Positions 1 through 8,843 of a DNA stretch of 64,000 bases are shown one piece after another. The stretch lies in assembly GCF_951793255.1 (NCBI RefSeq), contig NZ_OX636706.1, positions 1,075,001 through 1,139,000 on the forward strand, in the 5' to 3' direction. The translations under genes and the position numbers were made by a program. The notes below the pieces were generated by a model. It saw only the letters and a program-made list of their open reading frames with translations, was not told where the DNA came from and ran no database searches. Source of the stretch: Desulfovibrio piger (lineage in GTDB: Bacteria; Desulfobacterota; Desulfovibrionia; Desulfovibrionales; Desulfovibrionaceae). Each line of letters starts with the position of its first letter. Position 1 is the first letter of the stretch.

Positions 1-1180
<1,180 letters not shown>

Positions 1181-1183
1181 GTG

Positions 1184-1735
1184 CTATTCACCCCTCTTGA
1201 ATGTCTCCCGAAGGATCGCCAACTGCGCGCGCAGACTTGCGTCCAGCACTCGATCACCAACCTTGAGCACCACGCCCCCAAGGATGGAAGCATCCACATC
1301 AAAGGCAAGCTCAATGCTCGCCCCCGCCTTCTTTTCAAGCTCGGCCTTGAGTTCGGCCCGCTTGTTATCCGTAAGCTCCACGGCGGTAGTGAGCGTACCA
1401 CGGATAATTCCTTTGGCGTCGTCAAGCAACTTGCCATACCAGCCGACAATCTCGCCGAGATAAGCCAGACGCTCTTTGTCGGCCAACAGCAGGCAGAAGT
1501 TGCTGACGGTTTTGTCCGCCTTGATTTTCTTAAGCAGCTTGCCCATCACAGCCTTTTTTTCATCGATGCTGATGACCGGGCTTTTCAGCGCGGCGTCCAG
1601 CTTCGGCGAGGCGGCAAGCATGTCTCCCAGCGCGGCGAGATCGCTCCCGTAACGCGAGAGGGCCTCATCCCCTTGTTGTTTGCCCAGCGCAAATATGGCG
1701 CCGGCATATCTGCGAGCAACTATCGCGTCCGTCAA
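1184..1735 (-). CDS. atpH: ATP synthase F1 subunit delta
   Basis: Subunit delta (OSCP-like) of 183 residues, linking the F1 head to the peripheral b/b' stalk. The start MTDAIVARRYAGAIFALGKQ matches the family N-terminus (IVARRYA-ALF) and the length is usual. The start codon is TTG at 1735-1733, overlapping the atpF stop codon in the string TTGA, a translational-coupling arrangement. No ATG is available at the conserved position. It lies between atpF (4-nt overlap) and atpA (3-nt gap). Confidence 0.95.
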   Translation of the reverse strand: MTDAIVARRYAGAIFALGKQQGDEALSRYGSDLAALGDMLAASPKLDAALKSPVISIDEKKAVMGKLLKKIKADKTVSNFCLLLADKERLAYLGEIVGWYGKLLDDAKGIIRGTLTTAVELTDNKRAELKAELEKKAGASIELAFDVDASILGGVVLKVGDRVLDASLRAQLAILRETFKRGE

Positions 1736-2319
1736 TGGAGCACCACCTTGTTGAGGGAGTTGGTAATGAGCTTTTCATGCTCGGCGGCGGTCAGCTTTTC
1801 AGCCAGGACCTTTTCCGCTGCGTCCACAATCTCATCGGCAATGGCGGCGCGCACTTCGGCCAGCATGGCGCGGCCTTCGTTCTCGGCAGTGCGACGAGCC
1901 TGTTGCACAATCTGTTCGGCCTGACGCTTGGCTTCTTCGACGACGGCCTGCTTCACGCTTTCGGCCTGAGCGAGGCTTTCATCAAGGATGGCCTTGCGTT
2001 CGGACTCAAGGTTGCTGATGCGCTTTTCCACTTCATCCAGGCGCTTCTGGGCTTCAGCGCGGCGGGCTTCCAGATCCTGGAGGTCCTGGCTGATGCGGGC
2101 GCGGCGGCCGGAGAAGAACTTGCGGGCCAGACCGCCCACGAAGTACCACAGGATACCGGCGAAGATGATGAAGTTGAGCACACGCCAGCCAAAGTCGCCC
2201 CAGCGCGGCGCGTCATGCCCTTCAGAGGCCTGCGCCCCCACGGCGAAAAGCAGCGTAAGCGCAAGGACAGGCACCATAACTCGCGTCAAGCCCAGCCCAG
2301 CGTGTTTCCATTTGCTCAA
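1732..2319 (-). CDS. atpF: ATP synthase Fo subunit b
   Basis: Peripheral-stalk subunit of about 195 residues. After a hydrophobic, signal-like N-terminal stretch (residues about 13-30, ending AVGAQA) there is a second membrane segment (about 41-60, LNFIIFAGILWYFV) and then a long charged coiled coil rich in Glu, Lys, Arg and Ala, as expected for b. I place the start at TTG 2319 because GGGGGTGG lies 5 nt upstream; the frame stays open further upstream to 2442, but that stretch (Cys, Arg and Ser rich) does not look coding. The extra N-terminal hydrophobic leader is longer than in E. coli b. It is coupled to atpH by a 4-nt overlap. Confidence 0.9.
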   Translation of the reverse strand: MSKWKHAGLGLTRVMVPVLALTLLFAVGAQASEGHDAPRWGDFGWRVLNFIIFAGILWYFVGGLARKFFSGRRARISQDLQDLEARRAEAQKRLDEVEKRISNLESERKAILDESLAQAESVKQAVVEEAKRQAEQIVQQARRTAENEGRAMLAEVRAAIADEIVDAAEKVLAEKLTAAEHEKLITNSLNKVVLH

Positions 2320-2425
2320 AGCCCACCCCCTTGATTGGGTTTCTCTTGATTCTTTACCCTCGCGGTCCGAAGACCGCCCGAAAAACCACCGAGCTCGCGC
2401 GTGGCACAGTGGCAGAAACGGCGTA

Positions 2426-2845
2426 CTAGCCACGCAGCACACGCTCGGCCAGCTGGCCGGAGAGCGTGGCGACCTGACCGCGCAGTTCCTTCAGGGAAGC
2501 ATCGGCTTCGGCCTGCAGGTTGCGACGGGTCTCGGCAATGATTTCCTGGGCGCGCTTCTGGGCTTCAGCCACCAGGCTGGCCTGTTCGGCGGCGCCGGCT
2601 TCGCGGGCCTTTTCGCGGTTCTGGCCTGCATCCTGACGGGCGCGGGTCAGCTGGTTGTCATAGTCGGAAAGGCGCTGTTCGGCCTGGTATTCGTAGGATT
2701 CGGATTCGCCGGACATATCGTCCATGACGGCTTTGCGTTTGCGGATGATTTCGCGGATGGGGCGAATCAGAAGGAGGTTCAGCACGTACAGTGCAATGAA
2801 GAAGTTCACCAACTGGAAAACCAAGGTGATATTAAGGTCCAACAT
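2426..2845 (-). CDS. atpF': ATP synthase Fo subunit b' (AtpX type)
   Basis: Second b-type stalk subunit, 139 residues: one N-terminal membrane helix (about residues 5-28, TLVFQLVNFFIALYVLNLLL) followed by an amphipathic charged helix. Having b' just upstream of b is the usual order in bacteria with heterodimeric stalks, including delta-proteobacteria. The ATG at 2845 has GGGAGGA 7 nt upstream, so the longer open frame to 2905 is not needed. It is the first gene of this half of the split atp locus; a strong promoter-like sequence lies about 45 nt upstream. Confidence 0.93.
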   Translation of the reverse strand: MLDLNITLVFQLVNFFIALYVLNLLLIRPIREIIRKRKAVMDDMSGESESYEYQAEQRLSDYDNQLTRARQDAGQNREKAREAGAAEQASLVAEAQKRAQEIIAETRRNLQAEADASLKELRGQVATLSGQLAERVLRG

Positions 2846-2889
2846 TACCGTATCCTCCCTCTGGACGGTGTGATGTTCAAAGCTTTTAT

Positions 2890-2918
2890 AAAATACCCTC
2901 AACAAGGGGTTATGTCAA
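2890..2918 (-). promoter_or_regulatory. Probable sigma70 promoter for atpF'FHA...
   Basis: Read on the minus strand there is a perfect TTGACA (complement of 2913-2918), a 17-nt spacer and TATTTT (complement of 2890-2895). Transcription would start near 2883, leaving a leader of about 38 nt before the b' gene. It sits in an AT-rich gap that contrasts with the GC-rich flanks. Confidence 0.7.
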
Positions 2919-2925
2919 AGGGTAT

Positions 2926-2943
2926 TGGTGACAAAATTCGCAA
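2926..2943. promoter_or_regulatory. Candidate Rex operator upstream of atpF'
   Basis: TGGTGACAAAATTCGCAA matches the Rex consensus TTGTGAA-N4-TTCACAA at 11 of 14 half-site positions, with correct spacing. It lies 7 nt upstream of the -35 hexamer. Rex is encoded in this window (47408-48052). The match and the inference are by eye only. Confidence 0.35.
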
Positions 2944-3148
2944 AGTCTTCGCATCTGCACAAACAATTTTATGATATTTTTCATATGTTTTCGTAAAAAT
3001 CAAGTAATTTTAAGCTATTATCTCAACAAATAAAAAGCGGGATCTCTTGGGAAAAATGCGCGGCCGCAAGGGCGAAAGAAGGCAGAGCGCGGCAGGAGCC
3101 GTCAATTTTTGGACAGCGGCTCACGCTTCGCGGACTATCCGGGACCTC

Positions 3149-4210
3149 TCAGACCAGCAGCCACTGCTCCGCATCATAGCCGGCGGCAGCCAGCCAGCGG
3201 GCGGCATCCTCGTCGGCGCCGTGGGCGGTGAGGGCGTTGAGCAGGAAACAGCGTCCCGGCCCGGGCAGTCCGTCCCGGCCGATGACCGGCACGCCGTGCA
3301 CCTTCTGCCCGATCTTTTTGGGATCGATGTCCACGAAAGCGGCCGCCTGCACGCCTTTTTCCCACAGGGGAGCCAGACGGCGGCGCGCCACCTTGCCCGC
3401 GCCCAGCAGGTAGACCCGCGGATGCCAGGGGTTGTGGCGTTCCAGCCAGCGGGCCAGCCAGAGGGCGCGCAACTGGTTGTTGGCGGCCTCGCAATAGCGG
3501 CTGTCGCTGCGGGTGGCCCGGCGCGGCGGATCGTTCCAGACCAGCAGCTCCTGCGGCAGCTTGGCCATGCGCACCCCGGCGTGCAGCCAGCGCAGCCACA
3601 ACTCCCAGTCCTCGGCAAAAAAGCCGTCGGCATAGCCGCCGTGCAGCCGGGGCAGCTCGCGCCGGAACATGACCGAAGGATGGCTGACGGGCGTATCGCG
3701 AAAACGGTTGCGGCTGATGGCCTCATGATCCAGCAGGCCGTTCTGCCAGTCCACGAAATGGGCAAAGCCGCGCGCGGTCTCGCGGTCGCCGCCAAAATGT
3801 ACCCGCGTGGCCAGCAGGCCCGTTTCGGGATGTTCCGCCATCCAGGCGGCCTGCAGGGCCAGGCGTTGCGGGTGGCAGACATCATCGGCGTCCATGCGGG
3901 CGATGAGCGCGCCCCGGGCGGCCTCCAGACCGGCGTTGAGCGCGCCGGGCAGGCCCTCATGCGGCCGGTGCAGGACGCGCAGGCAGGGATATTCCGCCGC
4001 CAGGGCATCCAGCAGGGCCGCCGTGCCGTCGGTGGAACCGTCATCGACGGCCAGCACCTCGAAGCCCGGTACGGGGGCGTCCGGCGCGGCTTCCTGCCGG
4101 GCCAGGGAACGGATGGCCACGCGCAGGGGCTCTTCCCCCTCTGCGGTCAGGGGCAGGGAAGCGCCGTTCCAGACCGGCAGCAGGACGGTCACCAGCGGGC
4201 TAGCAGACAT
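3149..4210 (-). CDS. Family 2 glycosyltransferase with C-terminal Rossmann-like domain
   Basis: A 353-residue cytoplasmic or membrane-associated protein. Residues 5-250 form a GT-A fold of family GT2: VDDGSTDG at 55-62 and the metal/nucleotide motif MDADD at 106-110, followed by an EDWELWLR motif typical of the catalytic-base region. From about residue 263 there is a second part beginning VYLLGAGKVA, with FVDIDPKKIG and HGVPVI, which resembles the dinucleotide-binding start of sugar acyltransferase/CoA-binding domains. The ATG at 4210 has GGGAGG 4 nt upstream; an in-frame ATG at 4231 is less well placed. A terminator hairpin for aroL ends right before this Shine-Dalgarno. Acceptor and donor sugars are unknown. 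Confidence 0.85.
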   Translation of the reverse strand: MSASPLVTVLLPVWNGASLPLTAEGEEPLRVAIRSLARQEAAPDAPVPGFEVLAVDDGSTDGTAALLDALAAEYPCLRVLHRPHEGLPGALNAGLEAARGALIARMDADDVCHPQRLALQAAWMAEHPETGLLATRVHFGGDRETARGFAHFVDWQNGLLDHEAISRNRFRDTPVSHPSVMFRRELPRLHGGYADGFFAEDWELWLRWLHAGVRMAKLPQELLVWNDPPRRATRSDSRYCEAANNQLRALWLARWLERHNPWHPRVYLLGAGKVARRRLAPLWEKGVQAAAFVDIDPKKIGQKVHGVPVIGRDGLPGPGRCFLLNALTAHGADEDAARWLAAAGYDAEQWLLV

Positions 4211-4220
4211 GTCTCCTCCC

Positions 4221-4273
4221 AAAAAACGCACGGGGAGCGCATCAGGCCGCTATGGGCGTGACGCGCTCCCCGT
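4221..4273 (-). terminator. Intrinsic terminator after aroL
   Basis: On the minus strand, CACGGGGAGCGC (from 4273) pairs with GCGCTCCCCGTG (to 4229) and is followed by CG and TTTTTT. The U tract runs straight into the GGGAGGAG ribosome site of the next gene, so read-through RNA would place that site just after a 12-bp stem. Confidence 0.75.
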
Positions 4274-4278
4274 GATGA

Positions 4279-4797
4279 TCAATGACGCAGCAGGGTCCGT
4301 ACTGCCAGGCACAGTTCCGTGATGCTCTGGCGGGCGTCCAGTTCGTGGTGGGCGGCGTCCCGGTAGAGGGGCAGGCGGGCTTCCAGCACCTCGCGCACTT
4401 CATCGTCCAGGCTCTTGCCGGTGAGGCTGGGGCGCTGGGCCTCCAGCGGATTGCGCCGCAGGCGGGCGGCCAGCACCTCCACGGGGGCGGACAAAAAAAA
4501 GACCCGGCCATGCTCGCGCATATAGCGCCGGTTGGCCTCCGCCAGCACCATGCCGCCGCCGGTGGCCACCACGCCACGGCCCGCCAGCTCCTCACTGGCC
4601 AGGCGCAGGGATTCGCTCTCGCGGCTGCGAAAGCCTTCCCAGCCCCAGCGCTCCACCATGGTCGCCACGTCCATGCCCAGACGCTCGCAGAGGTGGTGGT
4701 CCGTATCGCAGTAAGGCACGTCCAGCACTTCGGACAGGGCCTTGCCCAGCGTGGTCTTGCCGCAGGCCCGCGGGCCCACAAGGTAGATCAGGGACAT
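4279..4797 (-). CDS. aroL: Shikimate kinase, AroL type
   Basis: Phosphorylates shikimate with ATP in the chorismate pathway. The 172 residues include the P-loop GPRACGKTT (8-16), the shikimate-binding DTD (31-33), FRSRESE near 56-62 and ATGGGM near 77-82. The sequence follows E. coli AroL closely (for example the segment around RPSLTGKSL, where AroL has RPTLTGKPL) rather than AroK. ATG at 4797. It lies 9 nt downstream of the aminopeptidase gene and probably shares its transcript; a terminator follows at 4221-4273. Confidence 0.93.
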   Translation of the reverse strand: MSLIYLVGPRACGKTTLGKALSEVLDVPYCDTDHHLCERLGMDVATMVERWGWEGFRSRESESLRLASEELAGRGVVATGGGMVLAEANRRYMREHGRVFFLSAPVEVLAARLRRNPLEAQRPSLTGKSLDDEVREVLEARLPLYRDAAHHELDARQSITELCLAVRTLLRH

Positions 4798-4806
4798 GGT
4801 GCCTCC

Positions 4807-5886
4807 CTAGAGGATGCGGTTGCCGTCGGCCGTGATGAGCACCGTGTATTCCCAGCGGATGCCGCCCCATTGCGGATAGTAGAGGCCGGGCTCCACCGTG
4901 ACCACCATGCCTTCCTGCAGGACCTTGTCGCCGCGACGGCCCAGGCTGGGGGCCTCGTGCGTCTCCAGCCCCACGCCGTGGCCCAGGCCATGGGTGAACC
5001 AGGCCTCCACGCCCGCCTTCTCGAACACGCCCCGCGCCAGCGTATAGGCCTCGTGCAGGGGCAGGCCCGGCCGCATCTTGTCCAGGGCGGCCTGCTGGGC
5101 GTCACGCACCAGCTTCATGGTCTCGCGGAACTCCTTGTGCGGCGTGTCGCCCACCCAGAAGGTGCGCGTCTGGTCGGAGCAATAGCCGTCCACGCGGCAG
5201 CCCACGTCCACCAGCACCAGGCCGTTGTCCGGCAGCTTTTTCTCGCCGGGGATGGCGTGGGGCAGGGCCGCGTTCTGGTCCACGGCCACGATGGACGGGA
5301 AGGCCAGTTCCGAGGCGCCGTTGTCGCGGAAATATTTTTCGATGGCCCAGGCCAGCTCGGCTTCGCTGCGGCCCGGTTGCAGCTGGCTTTCCTCCAGCCA
5401 GCGCAGCATGGCGTGGTTGAGGGCGAAGGAGCGCTCCAGGGCTTTGATCTCGTCCGCATCCTTGATGACGCGCAGCTCTTCCACCAGGCCGTCGGCGGCC
5501 TGCAGACGCGCGCCGCGTCCCACGGCACGGCCCAGCGAGCGGGCGAAATTGAGGCTCACGATCTCCGCCTCCAGGCCCAGGCGGCTGCCGCAACGCCGCA
5601 TGAGCTGGCCGATCTCCGTGGCCGCGTCCGGGCCGTAGATGAGGATGCGGTCCTCGTCCCAGAGACGGGCCGCCGCATCCTTGTAGCGGGCGTCCGTGCA
5701 GAGCCAGTCCCGCCCGTCCGCGCAGATGACCAGGCGTCCCGCGCTCTCGTTGAGCTGCACGTCATGCAGCTCGAAGCCGGAAAGATAAAAACGGTTGGCA
5801 GCGTGGCTCACCAGCAGGGCATCCAGACCGCGGGCGCGCATCAGTTGGCGCAGGCGGTCGCGTCGGGCAGCATAGGGCGTGTTCAT
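4807..5886 (-). CDS. M24 family Xaa-Pro aminopeptidase
   Basis: Cytoplasmic metallopeptidase of about 359 residues removing N-terminal residues before proline. An N-terminal creatinase-like domain (residues 1-130, with RFYLSGFELHD) is followed by the pita-bread catalytic domain carrying the metal ligands: VDVGCRVDGYCSDQTRTF near 218-235, GLGHGVGLETHE near 298-309 and VTVEPGLYY further on. The ATG at 5886 is preceded by AAGGAACC; an open extension upstream to 6081 crosses a repeat and is not coding. PepQ/YpdF-like enzymes are alternatives. Confidence 0.9.
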   Translation of the reverse strand: MNTPYAARRDRLRQLMRARGLDALLVSHAANRFYLSGFELHDVQLNESAGRLVICADGRDWLCTDARYKDAAARLWDEDRILIYGPDAATEIGQLMRRCGSRLGLEAEIVSLNFARSLGRAVGRGARLQAADGLVEELRVIKDADEIKALERSFALNHAMLRWLEESQLQPGRSEAELAWAIEKYFRDNGASELAFPSIVAVDQNAALPHAIPGEKKLPDNGLVLVDVGCRVDGYCSDQTRTFWVGDTPHKEFRETMKLVRDAQQAALDKMRPGLPLHEAYTLARGVFEKAGVEAWFTHGLGHGVGLETHEAPSLGRRGDKVLQEGMVVTVEPGLYYPQWGGIRWEYTVLITADGNRIL

Positions 5887-5919
5887 GCGAGGTTCCTTTG
5901 CAGGGAAGGCAGAGAGGGA

Positions 5920-6000
5920 TGGGCGGGGGGAAGGGGGACCTTTTTGGAAAAAGGTCCCCCTTCCCCCCGGACTCCCCCAACCCTTCCAAAAACTTTTATT
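5920..6000 (+). repeat. Dispersed palindromic repeat, GG-loop subfamily
   Basis: Long hairpin GGGGGGAAGGGGGACCTTTT with its complement, joined by a GG loop (5924-5969), followed by a pyrimidine tail that ends CCAAAAACTTTTATT. Same tail as the copies at 35250 and 46108. Here it is not oriented with an adjacent gene: both flanking genes run on the minus strand. Confidence 0.75.
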
Positions 6001-6275
6001 CAGGCCGGTATGGCAGGTCCCCGTCTGGCGGACACAGGGCATGGCATCGTGCGCTGCCGTCGGGCGAGGCTTTGGGGACAAGGTGGCATCTTAGCCGCCG
6101 TCCGGCCCGGACGCAATGGCCGGGTTTGCGGAAGGAAATACGGCGGAGATACCGGGGCCGCTTTTCCTGCCGGAAGGTCATATTGGAGGCACAGGCGGCT
6201 CCACTCTGGCCCTGGCTGAGTATTTGGGGAAGGTTATGGATCAGTCTCCCGGCCTCTTTTCCATGAACTTCCCCC

Positions 6276-6315
6276 TGAAAAACAAGAAAGCCTGTGTCCC
6301 CGCAGGGACACAGGC
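6276..6315 (-). terminator. Intrinsic terminator downstream of mutT
   Basis: Minus-strand hairpin GCCTGTGTCCC / GGGACACAGGC with a 4-nt loop, then TTTCTTGTTTTT. It closes the minus-strand run from pyrK to mutT. Confidence 0.7.
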
Positions 6316-6318
6316 CGT

Positions 6319-6412
6319 GAAAGCGCGTTTGGGGAAGGATGGGGGGAGTTTGAGGGGGGGAAGGGAACCGCCTTTGTGCGCTAGCCAAAGGGGTTCCCTT
6401 CCCCCCTCAACA
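6319..6412 (-). repeat. Dispersed palindromic repeat, GCTNGCGC-loop subfamily
   Basis: On the minus strand: TTGAGGGGGGAAGGGAACC stem, a loop containing GGCTAGCGCACA, the return stem, then a tail ending TTCCCCAAACGCGCTTTC. It begins 27 nt after the mutT stop and is oriented with that gene. Confidence 0.75.
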
Positions 6413-6438
6413 AAATCACTCTTACAGAGCCTGACGCG

Positions 6439-6840
6439 CTACCGCGGCGCGCAGGCGGGCAGGCTGGCCACCAGATCGGCGTCGGCGGGCAGGAAGGGCA
6501 GGTCACGGGCCTGGGCGGGCGTGACCCAGCGCAGCTCCTGACGTTCCCGGGCGCAGGGCGTGCCGTCGAAGGCGGTGACGTGGAAGAAGTGCAGCTGCAC
6601 GTGCAGGTCGCGCTCGGCGTAATCGTGCTCCACGATCTGCCAGAGCCGGCAGGCGCGCACGCTGATGCCCAGCTCCTCACGCAGCTCGCGGCAAAGGGCC
6701 TGTTCGGCGGTCTCGCCGGGTTCGAGCTTGCCGCCGGGGAACTCCCAGTAACCGGCCATGGGCTTGCCTTGCGGGCGCAGGGCGGCCAGCAGGTGGTCGT
6801 CCTGCCAGATGATGCCGCCGGCCACGACGATGGAGGTCAT
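6439..6840 (-). CDS. mutT: MutT-like Nudix hydrolase (8-oxo-dGTP diphosphatase)
   Basis: A 133-residue Nudix protein, likely cleansing the nucleotide pool of 8-oxo-dGTP. The Nudix box G-x5-E-x7-REL-x-EELGI occupies residues 37-59, and the start (MTSIVVAGGIIWQDDHLLAA) and WEFPGGK segment are MutT-like. The ATG at 6840 overlaps the stop of the upstream ABC-F gene (ATGA), so the two are translationally coupled. Confidence 0.9.
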   Translation of the reverse strand: MTSIVVAGGIIWQDDHLLAALRPQGKPMAGYWEFPGGKLEPGETAEQALCRELREELGISVRACRLWQIVEHDYAERDLHVQLHFFHVTAFDGTPCARERQELRWVTPAQARDLPFLPADADLVASLPACAPR

Positions 6841-8843
6841 GCCAGATCCCCCATGCTGTCGATGTCGGCGCGCCTGGCTTCGATGGCGGCGATCTGTTCC
6901 TCCAGGGCGGCCATGTCTTCCATAAGGCGTTCGGTCAGGTCGCGCAGCTCGTTGAAGCGCTTGAGCAGCTCGGTGGAGCGGGCGCCGTCGGCGTAGACGG
7001 CCGGATCGGCCAGCTGGGTCTCCACGTCGGACTGTTCGTTCATGGCCTTTTCCAGCTCGCCTTCCAGCGCGGCGTATTTCTGCTGCAGGGGCTTGAGCTC
7101 CTTGTGCAGGGCGTTGCGGCGCTCGGCCTGCTCGCGCTTGAGGCGCTTCTGCTCCTCGCGGGAGAGGTTGGCGCGGGGCGCGTTGTCGGGCTTCTCGGCC
7201 TTGTTGGAGGCGTTGAGGCTGGGGCTGACGCTGCCGCTTTCCAGCGCGGCACGGCGGGCCGTGTCGTAGCTGGCGAAGTCGGGGTAGACGGTGATGCCTT
7301 TCTCGTCCAGGGCCCAGGCCTCGGCACCCACCTGCGAGAGCAGCCAGCGGTCGTGGGCCACCATGAGCAGGGTGCCGTCGAATTTTTGCAGGGCCGTGCC
7401 CAGGGCCTCGCGGCTTTCGAGGTCCAGATGGTTGGTGGGTTCGTCCAGCAGCAGGAAGTTGCAGCGCTTGAGGAACAGGCTGGCCAGCACCAGACGGCTC
7501 TTTTCACCGCCGGAGAGCTTGCTCACCTGCCGGTCGAAGTATTCCTGCCCCAGCAGGAAGAGGCCCAGCACGCTCATGAGCTCTTCTTCGGTGGTGCGGG
7601 GGTCGGACAGGCGCCGGATCTCGCCCAGCACGGTGGTGTCCGGGCGCAGGGTGTCCATCTGGTGCTGGGTGTAGTAGCCCAGGCGCATCTGGGGCGCGGT
7701 GACCACGTTGCCGCCGCAGCGTTCCAGGGTCCCGGCCAGCAGCTTGAGCAGGGTGGACTTGCCGCAGCCGTTGTGGCCCACCAGGGCCACGCGCTGGCCG
7801 TTGTAAAGGGTGAAGGTCAGCGGCGGCCACATCTGCTTGCCGTCCGGGAAGTGGAAGGCCAGATCGGCGGCGGCAAGGGCCACCTTTTCCATGTGCGGGG
7901 CTTCGGGCCAGGTGAAGTTCAGTTCCTTGCGCTTGGGCTCGGGACGGTAATCTTCCAGCTCTTTTTCCAGCTTTTTGGCCATCTTCTGGCGTGAACCGGC
8001 CTGACGGGCCTTGGTGGCCTTGGCGCGGAAGCGTTCCACAAAGGCCATCTTGCGGGCCAGTTCGTCCTGCAGGGCCTTGGCCTCGCGTTCGCGCTGGGCG
8101 TTGTATTCTTCCTGAAGGGAGAGGAACTGGGTGTAGGTGGCCTTGCGGAAGACCGGGCGGGACAGGCCCAGATAGAGCACGTGCGTGCCCACGCGGTCCA
8201 TGAACACGCGGTCGTGGGCCACGAAGACCAGAGCGCCCTTGAAGTCCATGAGGAAGGACTCCAGCCATTCCACGGCTTCCATGTCCAGATGGTTGGTGGG
8301 TTCGTCCAGCAGCAGCACGTCGGCCCCGGCGGTGAGCACGCGGGCCAGCTTGGCGCGTTCGCGCCAGCCGCCGGAGAGCTCGCGCAGGGTGCGCAGCCAC
8401 TTGCTTTCGGCAAAGCCCAGACCGGAGAGCACGGCCTTGGCGCGGTGCTCGGGATTGTAGCCGTGGGTGGCTTCCAGCTCGGCCTGGCGGTGCATGAGCT
8501 GGGTCAGGCGCGCCTCGTCCTTCTGCTGGGCGGCCTCTTCCCATTCGGCCCAGAACTCGTTCCAGTCATGGAGCACGTCCAGCACATAGGTCAGCAGGGG
8601 CGTGTCCAGGGCCTCTTCGGAAAGCTCCTGTTCCACGAAGCCCAGGCGGCAGCCCCTGGGCAGGATGACACGGCCGCCGTCGGCGGGTTCCACACCGGCC
8701 AGCAAGCGGAGGAGGGTGGATTTACCGGTCCCGTTGGGGCCGCAGACGCACAGACGCACGCCGGAATCCACTTCCAGCGAGAAATTGTTGAAGATGTCCC
8801 GTCCGCCAAAGGACTTGGACAGTTCCTGGATGGTTATTTTCAC
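6837..8843 (-). CDS. ABC-F family ATPase (Uup/YheS-like)
   Basis: Soluble double-ABC ATPase of 668 residues without membrane segments, so an ABC-F translation factor rather than a transporter. First cassette: Walker A GPNGTGKST (35-43), LSGGW near 150, Walker B LLLDEPTNHLD near 178. A charged linker (about 235-300) precedes the second cassette with GHNGCGKST near 355 and SGGEKS. Residues about 560-668 form a charged C-terminal coiled coil as in Uup and YheS. Overlaps with both neighbours (ATGA) place it in an operon with the SDR gene and mutT. Whether it acts in ribosome rescue, assembly or resistance cannot be read from sequence. Confidence 0.93.
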   Translation of the reverse strand: MKITIQELSKSFGGRDIFNNFSLEVDSGVRLCVCGPNGTGKSTLLRLLAGVEPADGGRVILPRGCRLGFVEQELSEEALDTPLLTYVLDVLHDWNEFWAEWEEAAQQKDEARLTQLMHRQAELEATHGYNPEHRAKAVLSGLGFAESKWLRTLRELSGGWRERAKLARVLTAGADVLLLDEPTNHLDMEAVEWLESFLMDFKGALVFVAHDRVFMDRVGTHVLYLGLSRPVFRKATYTQFLSLQEEYNAQREREAKALQDELARKMAFVERFRAKATKARQAGSRQKMAKKLEKELEDYRPEPKRKELNFTWPEAPHMEKVALAAADLAFHFPDGKQMWPPLTFTLYNGQRVALVGHNGCGKSTLLKLLAGTLERCGGNVVTAPQMRLGYYTQHQMDTLRPDTTVLGEIRRLSDPRTTEEELMSVLGLFLLGQEYFDRQVSKLSGGEKSRLVLASLFLKRCNFLLLDEPTNHLDLESREALGTALQKFDGTLLMVAHDRWLLSQVGAEAWALDEKGITVYPDFASYDTARRAALESGSVSPSLNASNKAEKPDNAPRANLSREEQKRLKREQAERRNALHKELKPLQQKYAALEGELEKAMNEQSDVETQLADPAVYADGARSTELLKRFNELRDLTERLMEDMAALEEQIAAIEARRADIDSMGDLA

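Larger units (their letters stand above)
2846..3148. other. Intergenic region, atp promoter
   Basis: No gene seen. The part nearest atpF' holds the promoter and Rex-like site listed separately; 2950-3040 is strongly AT-rich; 3041-3148 returns to high GC and is just downstream of the glycosyltransferase stop. Confidence 0.6.
5887..6438. other. Intergenic region with two palindromic repeats
   Basis: No gene seen. It contains one copy of the dispersed palindromic repeat in each orientation (5920-6000 and 6319-6412) and a terminator hairpin at 6276-6315, listed separately. The open frames across 6000-6300 have no ribosome site or protein-like composition. Confidence 0.6.

Noticed and set aside
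5920-6000. Reading the palindromic repeats as CRISPR repeats or IS ends
   Set aside because: They are single, dispersed copies with hairpin plus one-sided tail, without regular spacing or flanking transposase; they resemble REP-type elements.
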